Shown here: positions 41,933 through 50,266 of the stretch, piece after piece | Numbering within the stretch: position 1 is the stretch's first letter | How the letters are laid out: the number at the start of each line of letters is the position of its first letter | Assembly: GCF_036231905.1 (NCBI RefSeq) | Contig: NZ_JAZARE010000011.1 | Location: 124,001 to 188,000, forward strand | DNA from: CAMLIZ01 sp036231905 | Lineage (GTDB): Bacteria > Pseudomonadota > Gammaproteobacteria > Burkholderiales > Burkholderiaceae_C | Direction of reading: 5' to 3' | DNA length: 64,000 nucleotides | The notes under the pieces: model-generated | Database searches by the model: none | The model's input: the letters and a program-made list of their open reading frames with translations, nothing else | Told to the model about the DNA's origin: nothing | Program-made: the position numbers and the translations under genes

Positions 41933-44056
41933 TCATGGGGTCACCATTTCGGAATATTCGGCGCTGGGCGCCTGGGGCGAGCTGCCGTGCCGACGCAGCC
42001 AGCTTTTCAAGTGGGATGCGATGCGCTGGGCCGCGCCACCGTCCCAATAGAGGCCGCGATCCTCGTCATCGCGCTGCTGCGACAGCAGGCCCTGCAGTTC
42101 CTTCAACGCCTGGTTGGGATGGCGCACCAGGCGGATGGAACTGCCGGTGACCATCTCCGGTGTGATGGCCTCCACCGGCGCGATGCACATCGCGGGCACA
42201 TTCATGGACTGCACTTCTCCGGACAGATGCATGTCCGCGCCGAGCACAGCCGCCTGCGCCGATTCCAGCAGCCCCAGCACCTCCAGGTAACTGGCTTGCG
42301 GCACCACCGCCACCCGGGCCTTCGCCAGCAGCTTCTGCAGATCCCTGTTGCGCATGGCCAGCTGGGTGTGGTGCTTCACCGGCCACACCAGCGGCACGGC
42401 GGTGCTCAACATGCACACGGTTTTCACCTGGGCAGCGAACTGCGCCTCGCTGCCGTCCGCGTCCGCGCAGTACTGGGCGGTCACCACGGCATAGCCCGTG
42501 TCCCCCAGCCCGTCGGCGCCCACCCTCTGGAGCGTGGTGCGCGCCGGCACCGCGTGGGGCCTCAGCAGGTGCAGCACGTTGTCCAGCAGATGGCCCACGC
42601 CGCGTACACGGTCCGCGGGCACGCCTTTGCGCTGCAAGGCATAGTGCGACGGGATGCTGCCGACATAGAACACCTGCACCAGCCGGTCGAGCAGTTCGCT
42701 GTTCATGCCCTGCGCGCCGGCCTCCCCGATGACATCGGCTTCCAGCCGCAACAGTGGAATGTCGGACTTGGCCGCCACCATGCAGCAGGCCAGCAGGGTG
42801 TCGCCCTCGCCCAGCGCGAGCACGGCCCGGGGCGAGAGTTCGACAAGCAGCGCATCGAATCGCGTCTGAGCCACTGCAGCGCACTCCGCGTAGCGCCCCT
42901 GCGTGGCGCCGAGGTGCACTTCCAGCGCAGGCTGGCGCAACCGCTCGGTGAGGCCACCGCCGGGCGTCACGGCGCCCTGGGTTCCAGGGTTGACCAGCAC
43001 CAGTGGAGGCAGGCCCGCATCCTCGCTGAGGCTTTGCGCCAGGGCGAGGGCCTTCAGGTAGGCCATCGGCGTGTCCACCAGGCAGACGATCGGCTTGTGA
43101 ACAGAGACCACCGAGTCCGTGCGCAACCGCACCACGTCGGCGTGGCCGGTCCAGGCGCTGCGGGCCACGGGCGCCAGCGCCGTGGCGGGCACCTCCTGGG
43201 TCAGGACCGGCGCCGCGGCCGATACGGCCGGGGTGTGCGCCCCGCCCATTTCGCGCATGAAGTCGATCGCGACCGCATCCACATCCGTCAGCTCGATGGC
43301 GTCCTGACCGCCAAGGTAGGCGCCCAGCAGCAGCCGGTTGCACAACAGGTTGATGCGGCGCGGCACCCCGCGTGTGTGGTGATGGATGCGGGCAAAGCTC
43401 TCTTCCGCAAACGAAGGCCTGCCGGTCCAGCCCACGCGCTGCAAGCGATGCTCCACATAGGCACGGGTCTCCGCCTCTTCCAGCGGCCCCAGGTGGCAGG
43501 AGGCGATCACGCGCTGACGGAACTGCTCCATCGAGTCGGACTGGAGCACCTGCCTGAGCTCGGGTTGCCCCACCAGGAAGCTCTGCAGCAGTGCGCGGTT
43601 GCCGAGCTGGAAGTTCGACAGCATGCGCAGTTCTTCCACCGCGGCCGCAGGCAGGTTCTGCGCTTCGTCCACCAGCAGCAGCGCCCGCCGTCCCGACAGC
43701 GCGAGGGAGGTCAGGAACGCCTCGATGCTGGCGATCATGTCGGCCTTGCCGGCACCGCGCAGGGCAATGCCGAACGCGGTGATGATCGAGCGCAACAGGT
43801 CGCCGGACTCCAACTGCGTACTGACCACCTGCGCTGCCACCACGTCCTGCGACTGCAGGCTGTCGATCAGCGTGCGAACCAGCGTCGTCTTGCCCGCTCC
43901 GATCTCACCGGTGACGACGATGAAGCCTTCGCCCTGATAGACCCCGAACTTCAGGTACGCCAGCGCGTGGTTGTGCCCACGGCTGTCGAAGTAGAAGCCG
44001 GGATCCGGGCTCAGCTGGAACGGCGGCCCGGAGAAGCCGAAATGCGACTCGTACAT
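41933..44056 (-). CDS. ExeA-like AAA ATPase fused to a degenerate UDP-GlcNAc-2-epimerase-like domain
   Basis: 707-residue two-part protein. Residues 1-265 are an ATPase of the XrtA/PEP-CTERM-associated type (TIGR03015): start MYESHFGFSGPPFQLSPDPG, Walker A GEIGAGKT (50-57), Walker B LLLVDE (126-131), Arg-rich GVPRRINLLCNRLLL. Residues about 320-690 follow the WecB fold step by step: KPIVCLVDTPMAYLKALALA for GTRPEAIK, AVLALGEGDTLLACCM for VLVHGDT, IPLLRLEADV for VEAGLR, MNSELLDRLVQVFYVGS and ERG-like GADMHLSGEVQSMNVPAM for DSGGIQEE. The catalytic HRRE motif is absent, so this part probably binds a sugar nucleotide or a partner. It is between the sugar transferase and export lipoprotein genes. 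Confidence 0.88.
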   Translation of the reverse strand: MYESHFGFSGPPFQLSPDPGFYFDSRGHNHALAYLKFGVYQGEGFIVVTGEIGAGKTTLVRTLIDSLQSQDVVAAQVVSTQLESGDLLRSIITAFGIALRGAGKADMIASIEAFLTSLALSGRRALLLVDEAQNLPAAAVEELRMLSNFQLGNRALLQSFLVGQPELRQVLQSDSMEQFRQRVIASCHLGPLEEAETRAYVEHRLQRVGWTGRPSFAEESFARIHHHTRGVPRRINLLCNRLLLGAYLGGQDAIELTDVDAVAIDFMREMGGAHTPAVSAAAPVLTQEVPATALAPVARSAWTGHADVVRLRTDSVVSVHKPIVCLVDTPMAYLKALALAQSLSEDAGLPPLVLVNPGTQGAVTPGGGLTERLRQPALEVHLGATQGRYAECAAVAQTRFDALLVELSPRAVLALGEGDTLLACCMVAAKSDIPLLRLEADVIGEAGAQGMNSELLDRLVQVFYVGSIPSHYALQRKGVPADRVRGVGHLLDNVLHLLRPHAVPARTTLQRVGADGLGDTGYAVVTAQYCADADGSEAQFAAQVKTVCMLSTAVPLVWPVKHHTQLAMRNRDLQKLLAKARVAVVPQASYLEVLGLLESAQAAVLGADMHLSGEVQSMNVPAMCIAPVEAITPEMVTGSSIRLVRHPNQALKELQGLLSQQRDDEDRGLYWDGGAAQRIASHLKSWLRRHGSSPQAPSAEYSEMVTP

Positions 44057-44176
44057 CCGATTCGATCCTCAACGGCGTACAGCAAAGGCCGCGATTGTCC
44101 CGACCGACACTGGGCACGTCCAGCGTCCTGGGCACTCGATCGTGGTCGGTCCTGTGACTTGCGACGCGACAGGCTG

Positions 44177-45559
44177 CTACTTGGCCCCTTCGCCGAACAG
44201 CACGACGGTGACGGTCTCGATGAGCACAAGCAGATCGAGGAAGAGGCTGTTGTTCTTGACGTAGTACAGGTCGAACTGGTGCTTGCGGCGTGCGTCGTCG
44301 ATCGACGAGCCGTACTTGTAGCGGATCTGCGCCCACCCGGTGAGCCCCGGCTTCACGCTATGGCGAAGGTCGTAGTACGGGATCTCCTTGCGCAGCAGTT
44401 CAACGAACGAAGGGCGCTCGGGACGCGGGCCCACCATGCTCATCTCGCCACGCAGGACGCTGATCAGCTGGGGCAGTTCGTCGATGCGGCACTTGCGAAT
44501 GAACGCGCCCACGGCGGTGATGCGGGCGTCGTTCTGCTGGGCCCAGCGGGCCACACCATCGGCTTCAGCGTCGCTGCGCATGCTGCGGAACTTCAAGCAC
44601 ATGAAGGTGCGGCCACCCAGGCCCACACGCTCCTGCCGATAGATCACGGGCCCGCGGCTTTCGAGCTTGATCGCAAGTGCCGCCACCAGCATGATCGGCG
44701 ACGCCAGTGCCAGCAACATGCTGGACGACACGATGTCGAACACGCGTTTGACGAAGCGTCGCACCGGCCCTTGCACGAACCCGCCGCCATACACCAGCCA
44801 ACTGGCTTTCAGGCTGTCCACGGGCACTTCCGCGTGGGTGCGCTCATAGAAGCCAGCCAGGTCCAGCACGGTCACGCCGCGTGAGCGGCAGGCGAGCAAC
44901 TGCTCCATCGGCACGTTGCCGCCGCGCTGTTCCCGCGCCGCAACGATGATTTCGCGCACGCGGCGCTTCTTGACGATCTCTTCCATGGAAAGGCGGCTGG
45001 AGAGCACCTTGCCATCGTGACCAGCGAACGATTCTTCCCCGGTGGGATAGAAGCCCACCACCTCACGGCCCATGCGGCCCAGATCCTGAGCGACGCGTTG
45101 GGCATCCGGGCCGGTCCCGACGATCAACACGCGCGGCGTGCCGATCGCGTGACGAAGCGCCACCAGGAGCACACGAACCACGACAAGCCCGATCACCAGC
45201 AGCGCCATCTCGGCGACGAGCTGGCTCGTGTCAATGCCAAAAGGGTGCAGCGCCAAGGTGGTGATGGCCGCTGCGCCCAGCAACGCCAGCAGCAGGCGGG
45301 TCAGCATGGCGCCACGCGACACCGGGACCGCATTGCGGCGATAGATGCCGACCACGGAGAACAGCAGCGGCATCGCCACGGCATAACTGCCCGCGGTCAC
45401 CAACGTATTCTGCGAATGCGTGTCCCACGGCACGCCCTGTGCACTGCCGAAGTTGGACACCAGCAGCGGTACCGCAAGAAAGCACAGCAACGCATCGGCG
45501 AGCAGCATCAACAGCGTCGCTATCGAGACATGGTGATGGAAAACCCGAACGTCGGTCAT
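44177..45559 (-). CDS. Initiating sugar transferase for undecaprenyl phosphate (XrtA-associated type)
   Basis: 460-residue polyprenyl-phosphate hexose-1-phosphate transferase. The start at 45559 follows a strong GGAGGA site. Four to five N-terminal helices and a nucleotide-binding-like domain (RVLIVGTGPDAQRVAQDL) precede the catalytic region: KRVFDIVSSSMLLALASPIM, ESRGPVIYRQERVGLGGRTF, KFRSMRSDAEADG, CRIDELPQLISVLRGEMSMV, GPRPERPSFV and KPGLTGWAQI. It starts the repeat unit on the lipid carrier. It is the first gene of the minus-strand polysaccharide operon. Confidence 0.95.
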   Translation of the reverse strand: MTDVRVFHHHVSIATLLMLLADALLCFLAVPLLVSNFGSAQGVPWDTHSQNTLVTAGSYAVAMPLLFSVVGIYRRNAVPVSRGAMLTRLLLALLGAAAITTLALHPFGIDTSQLVAEMALLVIGLVVVRVLLVALRHAIGTPRVLIVGTGPDAQRVAQDLGRMGREVVGFYPTGEESFAGHDGKVLSSRLSMEEIVKKRRVREIIVAAREQRGGNVPMEQLLACRSRGVTVLDLAGFYERTHAEVPVDSLKASWLVYGGGFVQGPVRRFVKRVFDIVSSSMLLALASPIMLVAALAIKLESRGPVIYRQERVGLGGRTFMCLKFRSMRSDAEADGVARWAQQNDARITAVGAFIRKCRIDELPQLISVLRGEMSMVGPRPERPSFVELLRKEIPYYDLRHSVKPGLTGWAQIRYKYGSSIDDARRKHQFDLYYVKNNSLFLDLLVLIETVTVVLFGEGAK

Positions 45560-45970
45560 GTGCCCTCCTCCGATTCGCCGGTTCATCCAGCGAGCATTTA
45601 CTTGATGTGCAACGCATTGTGTCCCCGGGAGACACGCAGCAGAAGCGCCCAGACAAGGGGGGTGCCTTCGAGGCGGCTCGCCTCGCCTGTGAACTAGTTC
45701 ACATGTGGTGTCGGGGTCGCGCGGTGTACCTTGCCCCAGCGGCGTTACTTCTTGACACTGTCAGGTGGAGCGGACAAGAGTACCGCGACCGTTGGGGCGC
45801 GCCGGCGTTCACCAATGCCCGCACCTGTGGGGATGCCAGACGGGCAGGGCATTCCTAGAATCGCTCCGCATCGCGCCTACGTCATGTCCCCGGCGCGCCG
45901 GGAATGCCCCGCAAGAGTGCCCGACGGCACGCGGCGGCTACCGGGGCAAAGCGCGCAAGGAGCACTGTAG
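45560..45970. promoter_or_regulatory. Divergent promoter region of the two polysaccharide operons
   Basis: This 411-base gap separates two divergent long operons and has no convincing gene. It holds a perfect CRP-type palindrome (45688-45703), a TTGACA box at 45752 that sits in the 11-base palindrome TGACACTGTCA, and strong ribosome sites at both ends. No clear -10 partner for the TTGACA box was found. Confidence 0.6.
45688..45703. promoter_or_regulatory. CRP/Clp-type binding site
   Basis: TGTGAACTAGTTCACA is a perfect 16-base palindrome and an exact match to TGTGA-N6-TCACA, the binding consensus of CRP-family regulators, including the c-di-GMP-responsive Clp type. It lies 129 bases from the left operon start and 268 bases from the right one, suitable for controlling one or both. 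Confidence 0.6.
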
Positions 45971-46996
45971 ATGTTGGGCAAGAAGGCCATGCTGGGCTCC
46001 GCCCTGGGTGGGAGCGGCATTGCAACGGCCAGGCTGAAGCTCGGTCCGGCGCGGCACAACGAGCTCCTGATACTGGCTTACCACCGCGTGTGCGACCTGG
46101 ATGACGAGCAGACGCTCGCCCGGGACCCGGAACTGGTGAGCGCGTCGGTGAGCGACTTCGAACAACAGATGCGCTTCGTGCGCGAGCACTTCACGCCCCT
46201 GCGCTTCGCCGATGTCATCGAGTGCCTGGACAGCGGGCGCCCGCTGCCACCGCGCAGCCTGGTGGTCACCTTCGACGACGGCCATCTGGATGACTACACG
46301 CACGCCTTCCCGGTACTCAAGGCACTGGGCGTTCCGGCTTGCATCTTCCTGTCGACCGACTACGTCGGAAGCACCCAGATGTTCTGGTTCGACCGCGTTG
46401 CGCTGCTGCTGTATGGCGCACCCGCGGGCCGCTGGCAGATCGGTGGCCACCTGCTGGAGCTGGCCCAGGACGACGTGGCCGCCCGGCGCGCGGCCACACG
46501 CAAGTACCTGCGCACCCTGAAGAGCCTGCCCGACCACCAGCGGGTCGAGGGCCTGAACATGCTGGAGCAGCTGTTTGGCGCCGGCGTGCCGGCGGCAGCG
46601 GTTCCTGCCCGCTCCGCATTGAACTGGGACGAGGTGCGCGAGATGGCGCGCAACGGCATCGAATTCGGCTCCCACACCTGCTCCCACCCCATACTCACGC
46701 GGCTGGACGATGCGTCCTTGAAGCGCGAACTCACCGAATCGCGACGCATCATCGGCGAGCAGTTGAGGCGACCCGTGGACGTGGTCGCCTACCCGGTCGG
46801 CAAGTCCGATGCATTCGACGCGCGGGTCATGGCCATGAGCCAAGGCTGCGGTTATCGCCTCGGCGTCTCCTACGAAACCGGCACGAACACCCTCGCCCGC
46901 CTCGAGCACTTTGCCTTGCGGCGGCTGCCGGTGGAGCGCTACACCGAGTTGCGGTTCTTCAAGAGCCTGCTTGCATTTCCGGCGTTGTTGGCGTGA
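45971..46996 (+). CDS. NodB-type polysaccharide deacetylase
   Basis: 341-residue protein. The NodB motifs are all present: metal-binding TFDDGHLDDY, SHTCSHPILT and VAYPVGKSDAFD, after ELLILAYHRV. No signal peptide, so it may act in the cytoplasm or on lipid-linked sugars. The start has AGGAG nine bases upstream. It is the first gene of the plus-strand polysaccharide arm and its stop overlaps the next start (GTGA). Confidence 0.93.
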   Translation: MLGKKAMLGSALGGSGIATARLKLGPARHNELLILAYHRVCDLDDEQTLARDPELVSASVSDFEQQMRFVREHFTPLRFADVIECLDSGRPLPPRSLVVTFDDGHLDDYTHAFPVLKALGVPACIFLSTDYVGSTQMFWFDRVALLLYGAPAGRWQIGGHLLELAQDDVAARRAATRKYLRTLKSLPDHQRVEGLNMLEQLFGAGVPAAAVPARSALNWDEVREMARNGIEFGSHTCSHPILTRLDDASLKRELTESRRIIGEQLRRPVDVVAYPVGKSDAFDARVMAMSQGCGYRLGVSYETGTNTLARLEHFALRRLPVERYTELRFFKSLLAFPALLA

Positions 46997-48756
46997 ACAC
47001 GAACGCTGCACAGGCGGTGCTGCCGCCGCTCACCGAAACCGACACCTATATCTTCTGGTCGGCCAACGAAGGCGCGGGCTGGATGCACCTGCTGCCTCCG
47101 CTGGCCGGCAGGCGCATCCTTTGCGTGGACGCGTCGGGCGCGGTGGCATGGGCCCTGGCGCGCGAGAGCCGGGAAGTGACCGTCCTGCATTGGGCGCCCC
47201 ACTGGCCGGACAGCGGGCATGCGCCTTCGAAGAACCTCACCAACGTGTCGTCGGTCTCACTCGACGAGTTGCTGCGCAACGCCCACACGCCGGGTTTCGA
47301 GCGCTATGACGGCCTGGTGATCCACGACCCCCAGGGCGCGCGGTTGCACGAATCGGCCCTGGCCGGGATCACCAGGCTGCTCGGCGACGGCGCCCCGTGG
47401 CTGGCCCCGGACGGATGGATCTATCTGGCCGCTCGCAATCCGGGTTCACTTCAACGCTGGCGCGACAGGCTGCGGCGCGCGGTGGACCTGCAGCCGCCGC
47501 CGCTGCCGGCCGCCACCCTGCCCCGCCTGCTCAGGAGCGCAGGGGCTCGCAGGATCGCGGTGTATCCGTATCTCATGGTGAACGGCCGCGTGGCCGAGGT
47601 GCTGCCGCGGTCCGGCTATCGTGCGACGAAGAATCGCGAGGCACAAAGCGAACGGCTGAAGGAATGGCTCTTCGGAGCGAGGCTCGCCCCGCGTCTGGCG
47701 CCGGCCATCGGCCTGGTGGCCTTCCGCCAAAGCACGACCGTGTCGACACTGGACGCCCTGGTGCAGCGCATCGGCGGTTTGCGCAGCAGCAGGCAGGCGG
47801 GTGGCAGCGCACCGGTGATGAAACAATACCTGGTGTTCGCGGGCCACAAGGCGATCATTGCCGCCGGATCCCCCGAGCAAGATGGGGCCGACGTCGTCGC
47901 GGTGCTGACGGCGGACGCCATATCGTCGCGCGGTCGCAGCATCGAAGCTCCCCAGCTCGAAGCGTTGGCGCGCATCCCCGCGGTGGCGCCCCTGGTCCCG
48001 CGGCTGCTCGACCGGTTCAACGTCGATGGCGCCCGCTGCTTCGTCATGGAGCGCATCCCCGGTGTGACGCTTGACCAGGACGTGCCGCCATTGGAGCGGG
48101 TGTCGGAAGCGGCCCACGAGTTCCTGCTGCTGCTGCACCGCGAGACCGCAGTGCAGACGGCCATGGACGAAGCCGGGTTCGACCGGCTGGCGCTCCCCGT
48201 TCTGCGGGCCGCGCAGGAGCGCAACCCCGAGTTCTCCAGCCTCATCGGTGCTTGGCTGGCACCGTTGCGCCAGGCACTGAAGGAGCACACCCTGCCAGCC
48301 GTCTACCAGCATGGCGACTTCAAGGTCGAGAACGTCATCTATGAGCCGACGTCCTGCCGGTTGTTGTCGGTGATCGACTGGGAACATGCGCGCCGGCCGG
48401 GCCTGCCGCTGCTCGACCTGCTGTACCTGCTGGCCTACAACCGGGTGATCCGGGGTGCGCACTGGACCGAGGCGATCGATGCGCTCATCGTGCGGGCCGA
48501 ATGGAGCGAGCTTGAACGCCGCCGGCTCGAACAGTACATGCGGGCGTTCGCGCTGGACGCGTCGCTGCTGCCCGCCCTGCGCGCGCTGTTCCTGGCGCAT
48601 CACATCGGTTGCCGTATCCATCTGCCCACCGACGGGGCCTTGCACGACAAGGTGAGCGACATGCTCGTTCAACTCACCCAGGTGCTGCACGACCGGCCGG
48701 TCCTGCGCGTTCTGCCTGCGGCACCCCACGGTGTGCCCGAAGCGATGGCACCCTGA
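46993..48756 (+). CDS. Methyltransferase-like domain fused to an aminoglycoside-phosphotransferase-like kinase
   Basis: 587-residue fusion starting with a GTG that overlaps the deacetylase stop. Residues about 20-190 resemble a Rossmann methyltransferase (LAGRRILCVDASGAVAWALA, YDGLVIHDPQG, LAPDGWIYLAARNP), but the glycine-rich SAM loop is degenerate. Residues about 270-560 are an APH/choline-kinase-type domain with the Brenner motif VYQHGDFKVENVIYEP (His at about 440) and the metal-binding VIDWEHARRPGLPLLDLLYL. It probably phosphorylates a small polar group or sugar used in the polysaccharide. No close named family is recognised. Confidence 0.8.
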   Translation: MNTNAAQAVLPPLTETDTYIFWSANEGAGWMHLLPPLAGRRILCVDASGAVAWALARESREVTVLHWAPHWPDSGHAPSKNLTNVSSVSLDELLRNAHTPGFERYDGLVIHDPQGARLHESALAGITRLLGDGAPWLAPDGWIYLAARNPGSLQRWRDRLRRAVDLQPPPLPAATLPRLLRSAGARRIAVYPYLMVNGRVAEVLPRSGYRATKNREAQSERLKEWLFGARLAPRLAPAIGLVAFRQSTTVSTLDALVQRIGGLRSSRQAGGSAPVMKQYLVFAGHKAIIAAGSPEQDGADVVAVLTADAISSRGRSIEAPQLEALARIPAVAPLVPRLLDRFNVDGARCFVMERIPGVTLDQDVPPLERVSEAAHEFLLLLHRETAVQTAMDEAGFDRLALPVLRAAQERNPEFSSLIGAWLAPLRQALKEHTLPAVYQHGDFKVENVIYEPTSCRLLSVIDWEHARRPGLPLLDLLYLLAYNRVIRGAHWTEAIDALIVRAEWSELERRRLEQYMRAFALDASLLPALRALFLAHHIGCRIHLPTDGALHDKVSDMLVQLTQVLHDRPVLRVLPAAPHGVPEAMAP

Positions 48757-49008
48757 GCTTTGCGCAACTTGTTCACGACCGGGGCGCGCGAAGCGGGCGG
48801 GAACAACCCAATCGAGGGGGGTCGTTGACAGGGCATCTTCGTAAAATGCATGACAGCGTGTAGTCGACGCTGACGCGTTGCTTCGGTATGCGCATCTCCA
48901 CCACGGTGGAAGGCCTCGTTTCGAGGGCCGACGCTGCGACCGCCTGATCCCCTTCTGGAGCCCCTCGCATCCCCGGTGTTCGGGTGCGCTGCATCTAACG
49001 CCACACCG
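48757..49008. other. Intergenic region with possible promoter and hairpins
   Basis: The 252-base gap inside the plus-strand arm is unusually long for this operon. It has TTGACA at 48825-48830 without a clear -10 box, the hairpin CCTCG-TTT-CGAGG at 48914-48926 and a CCACC/GGTGG dyad just before it. A secondary promoter for the ligase-to-57777 segment is plausible. Confidence 0.35.
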
Positions 49009-50265
49009 ATGAGCCGGCTGCTTGTCTTTCTGTACCTCGTTGCACAACTTGTCCGCCCGCAGGACTGGTTCGGCCCGCTCATGGGGTTTCCGACCGGCTA
49101 TGTGCTCACCCTGCTCATGTTCCTGGGCGGCTTCACGGTGTACCTGCGCGACCACCAGTTCTTCTCGATACCGCAGAACCGTCTGATCCCCCTCTATGTG
49201 CTGGTGATCTTCATTGCCACCTGGCACGGCACCCAGTTCAGCCAGGGCCTGGACGAGGCGACCACCTTCGCCAAACGCGCCCTCGCCTTCTTCGGCATCG
49301 TCTGGCTGGTGAACACGCCCGAGCGCGTGCGGTTCACGCTGAGCAGCTATCTGGTGCTGGCCGCGTTCCTGGCGTTCCAGGCGATCCTGCAGGCGCAGAA
49401 CGGCGTGTCCTGGGGCGGCGCCACCCTCATGCCGGGCTACGAGGAGATCCGAGTGCGCTGGCATGGCGACTGGGATGGCCCCAACGTCTTCGCCATCCTC
49501 TTCATCATCTCGTTCGCGATTGCGCTGGAGCGGGTGTTCGGGCCCTACGGCGCGACCGCCCGTTTCTTCGGCGCCGTGGTGGGCGCCCTGTCGCTGGTGT
49601 CCATCTTCTTCACCAACTCGCGCGGCGCGGTGCTGGCCGTGCTGGCGCTCACGGCCTACTACTTCAAGGACCGCTTCAGCAAGCCCGTGGCGCTGCTGCT
49701 GGCCGCCGGGACGGCGCTTGCGGTCACGGCGTTCGGCCCTTCGCGCATGAGCGAGGTCAACACCAACGAGGCATCGGCACACGAGCGCACCTGGCTGTGG
49801 GAGCAGGGCCTGCAGCTTCTGAGGGAGAACCCGGTCTTCGGCATCGGCAGGGCGATGTTCTCCAAGCGGGTCGACCTCGGGCTGATTGCGCACAACAACT
49901 ACGTGCAGAACTTCACCGAGCTGGGCCTGCCGGGATTCTTCATCTTCATCTCGCTGTTGTGGTTCAGCCTGAAGGCGGGCCTGATCCTGGCCCGGCTGAA
50001 GAGCCCGGAGCATGGCTGGGCTGCTTCCTACGGTCGCACCATCCTCGGCATCTTCATCGGCTATGCGATCGCGACGTTCTTCGTCGTGATGGAGCTGGAC
50101 CTGCTGTATTTCATGATGGGCCTGTGCATGGCGATCTATCTCTCCTGCCGGCGCAGGATTCCGGAGCTGCCGGTGTTCAGCATGACCTGGACCGACGTGA
50201 AGATCGTCGTGGCCGGCATGGTGGCCCTCATATCGGCCGTCTGGTTCGTCGCACACAAGGCTTGA
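49009..50265 (+). CDS. O-antigen ligase/polymerase-type membrane protein
   Basis: 418-residue protein with about eleven helices. The start MSRLLVFLYLVAQLVRPQDW matches the exosortase-A-associated ligase group (TIGR03097-like). The large periplasmic loop contains ERTWLWEQGLQLLRENPVFG and AHNNYVQNFTELGLPGFFIF, the hallmark of the O-antigen ligase family. It would polymerise the repeat units or transfer glycan to an acceptor. It precedes a run of four glycosyltransferase genes. Confidence 0.92.
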   Translation: MSRLLVFLYLVAQLVRPQDWFGPLMGFPTGYVLTLLMFLGGFTVYLRDHQFFSIPQNRLIPLYVLVIFIATWHGTQFSQGLDEATTFAKRALAFFGIVWLVNTPERVRFTLSSYLVLAAFLAFQAILQAQNGVSWGGATLMPGYEEIRVRWHGDWDGPNVFAILFIISFAIALERVFGPYGATARFFGAVVGALSLVSIFFTNSRGAVLAVLALTAYYFKDRFSKPVALLLAAGTALAVTAFGPSRMSEVNTNEASAHERTWLWEQGLQLLRENPVFGIGRAMFSKRVDLGLIAHNNYVQNFTELGLPGFFIFISLLWFSLKAGLILARLKSPEHGWAASYGRTILGIFIGYAIATFFVVMELDLLYFMMGLCMAIYLSCRRRIPELPVFSMTWTDVKIVVAGMVALISAVWFVAHKA

Positions 50266-50266
50266 C

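Noticed and set aside
45716..45735. Sigma-54-like promoter near TTGCC at 45731
   Set aside because: The required GG at ten bases before GC is missing or misplaced.
45752..45781. Sigma-70 promoter with TTGACA at 45752
   Set aside because: No acceptable -10 box at 16-18 bases spacing; kept only as a note in the intergenic region.
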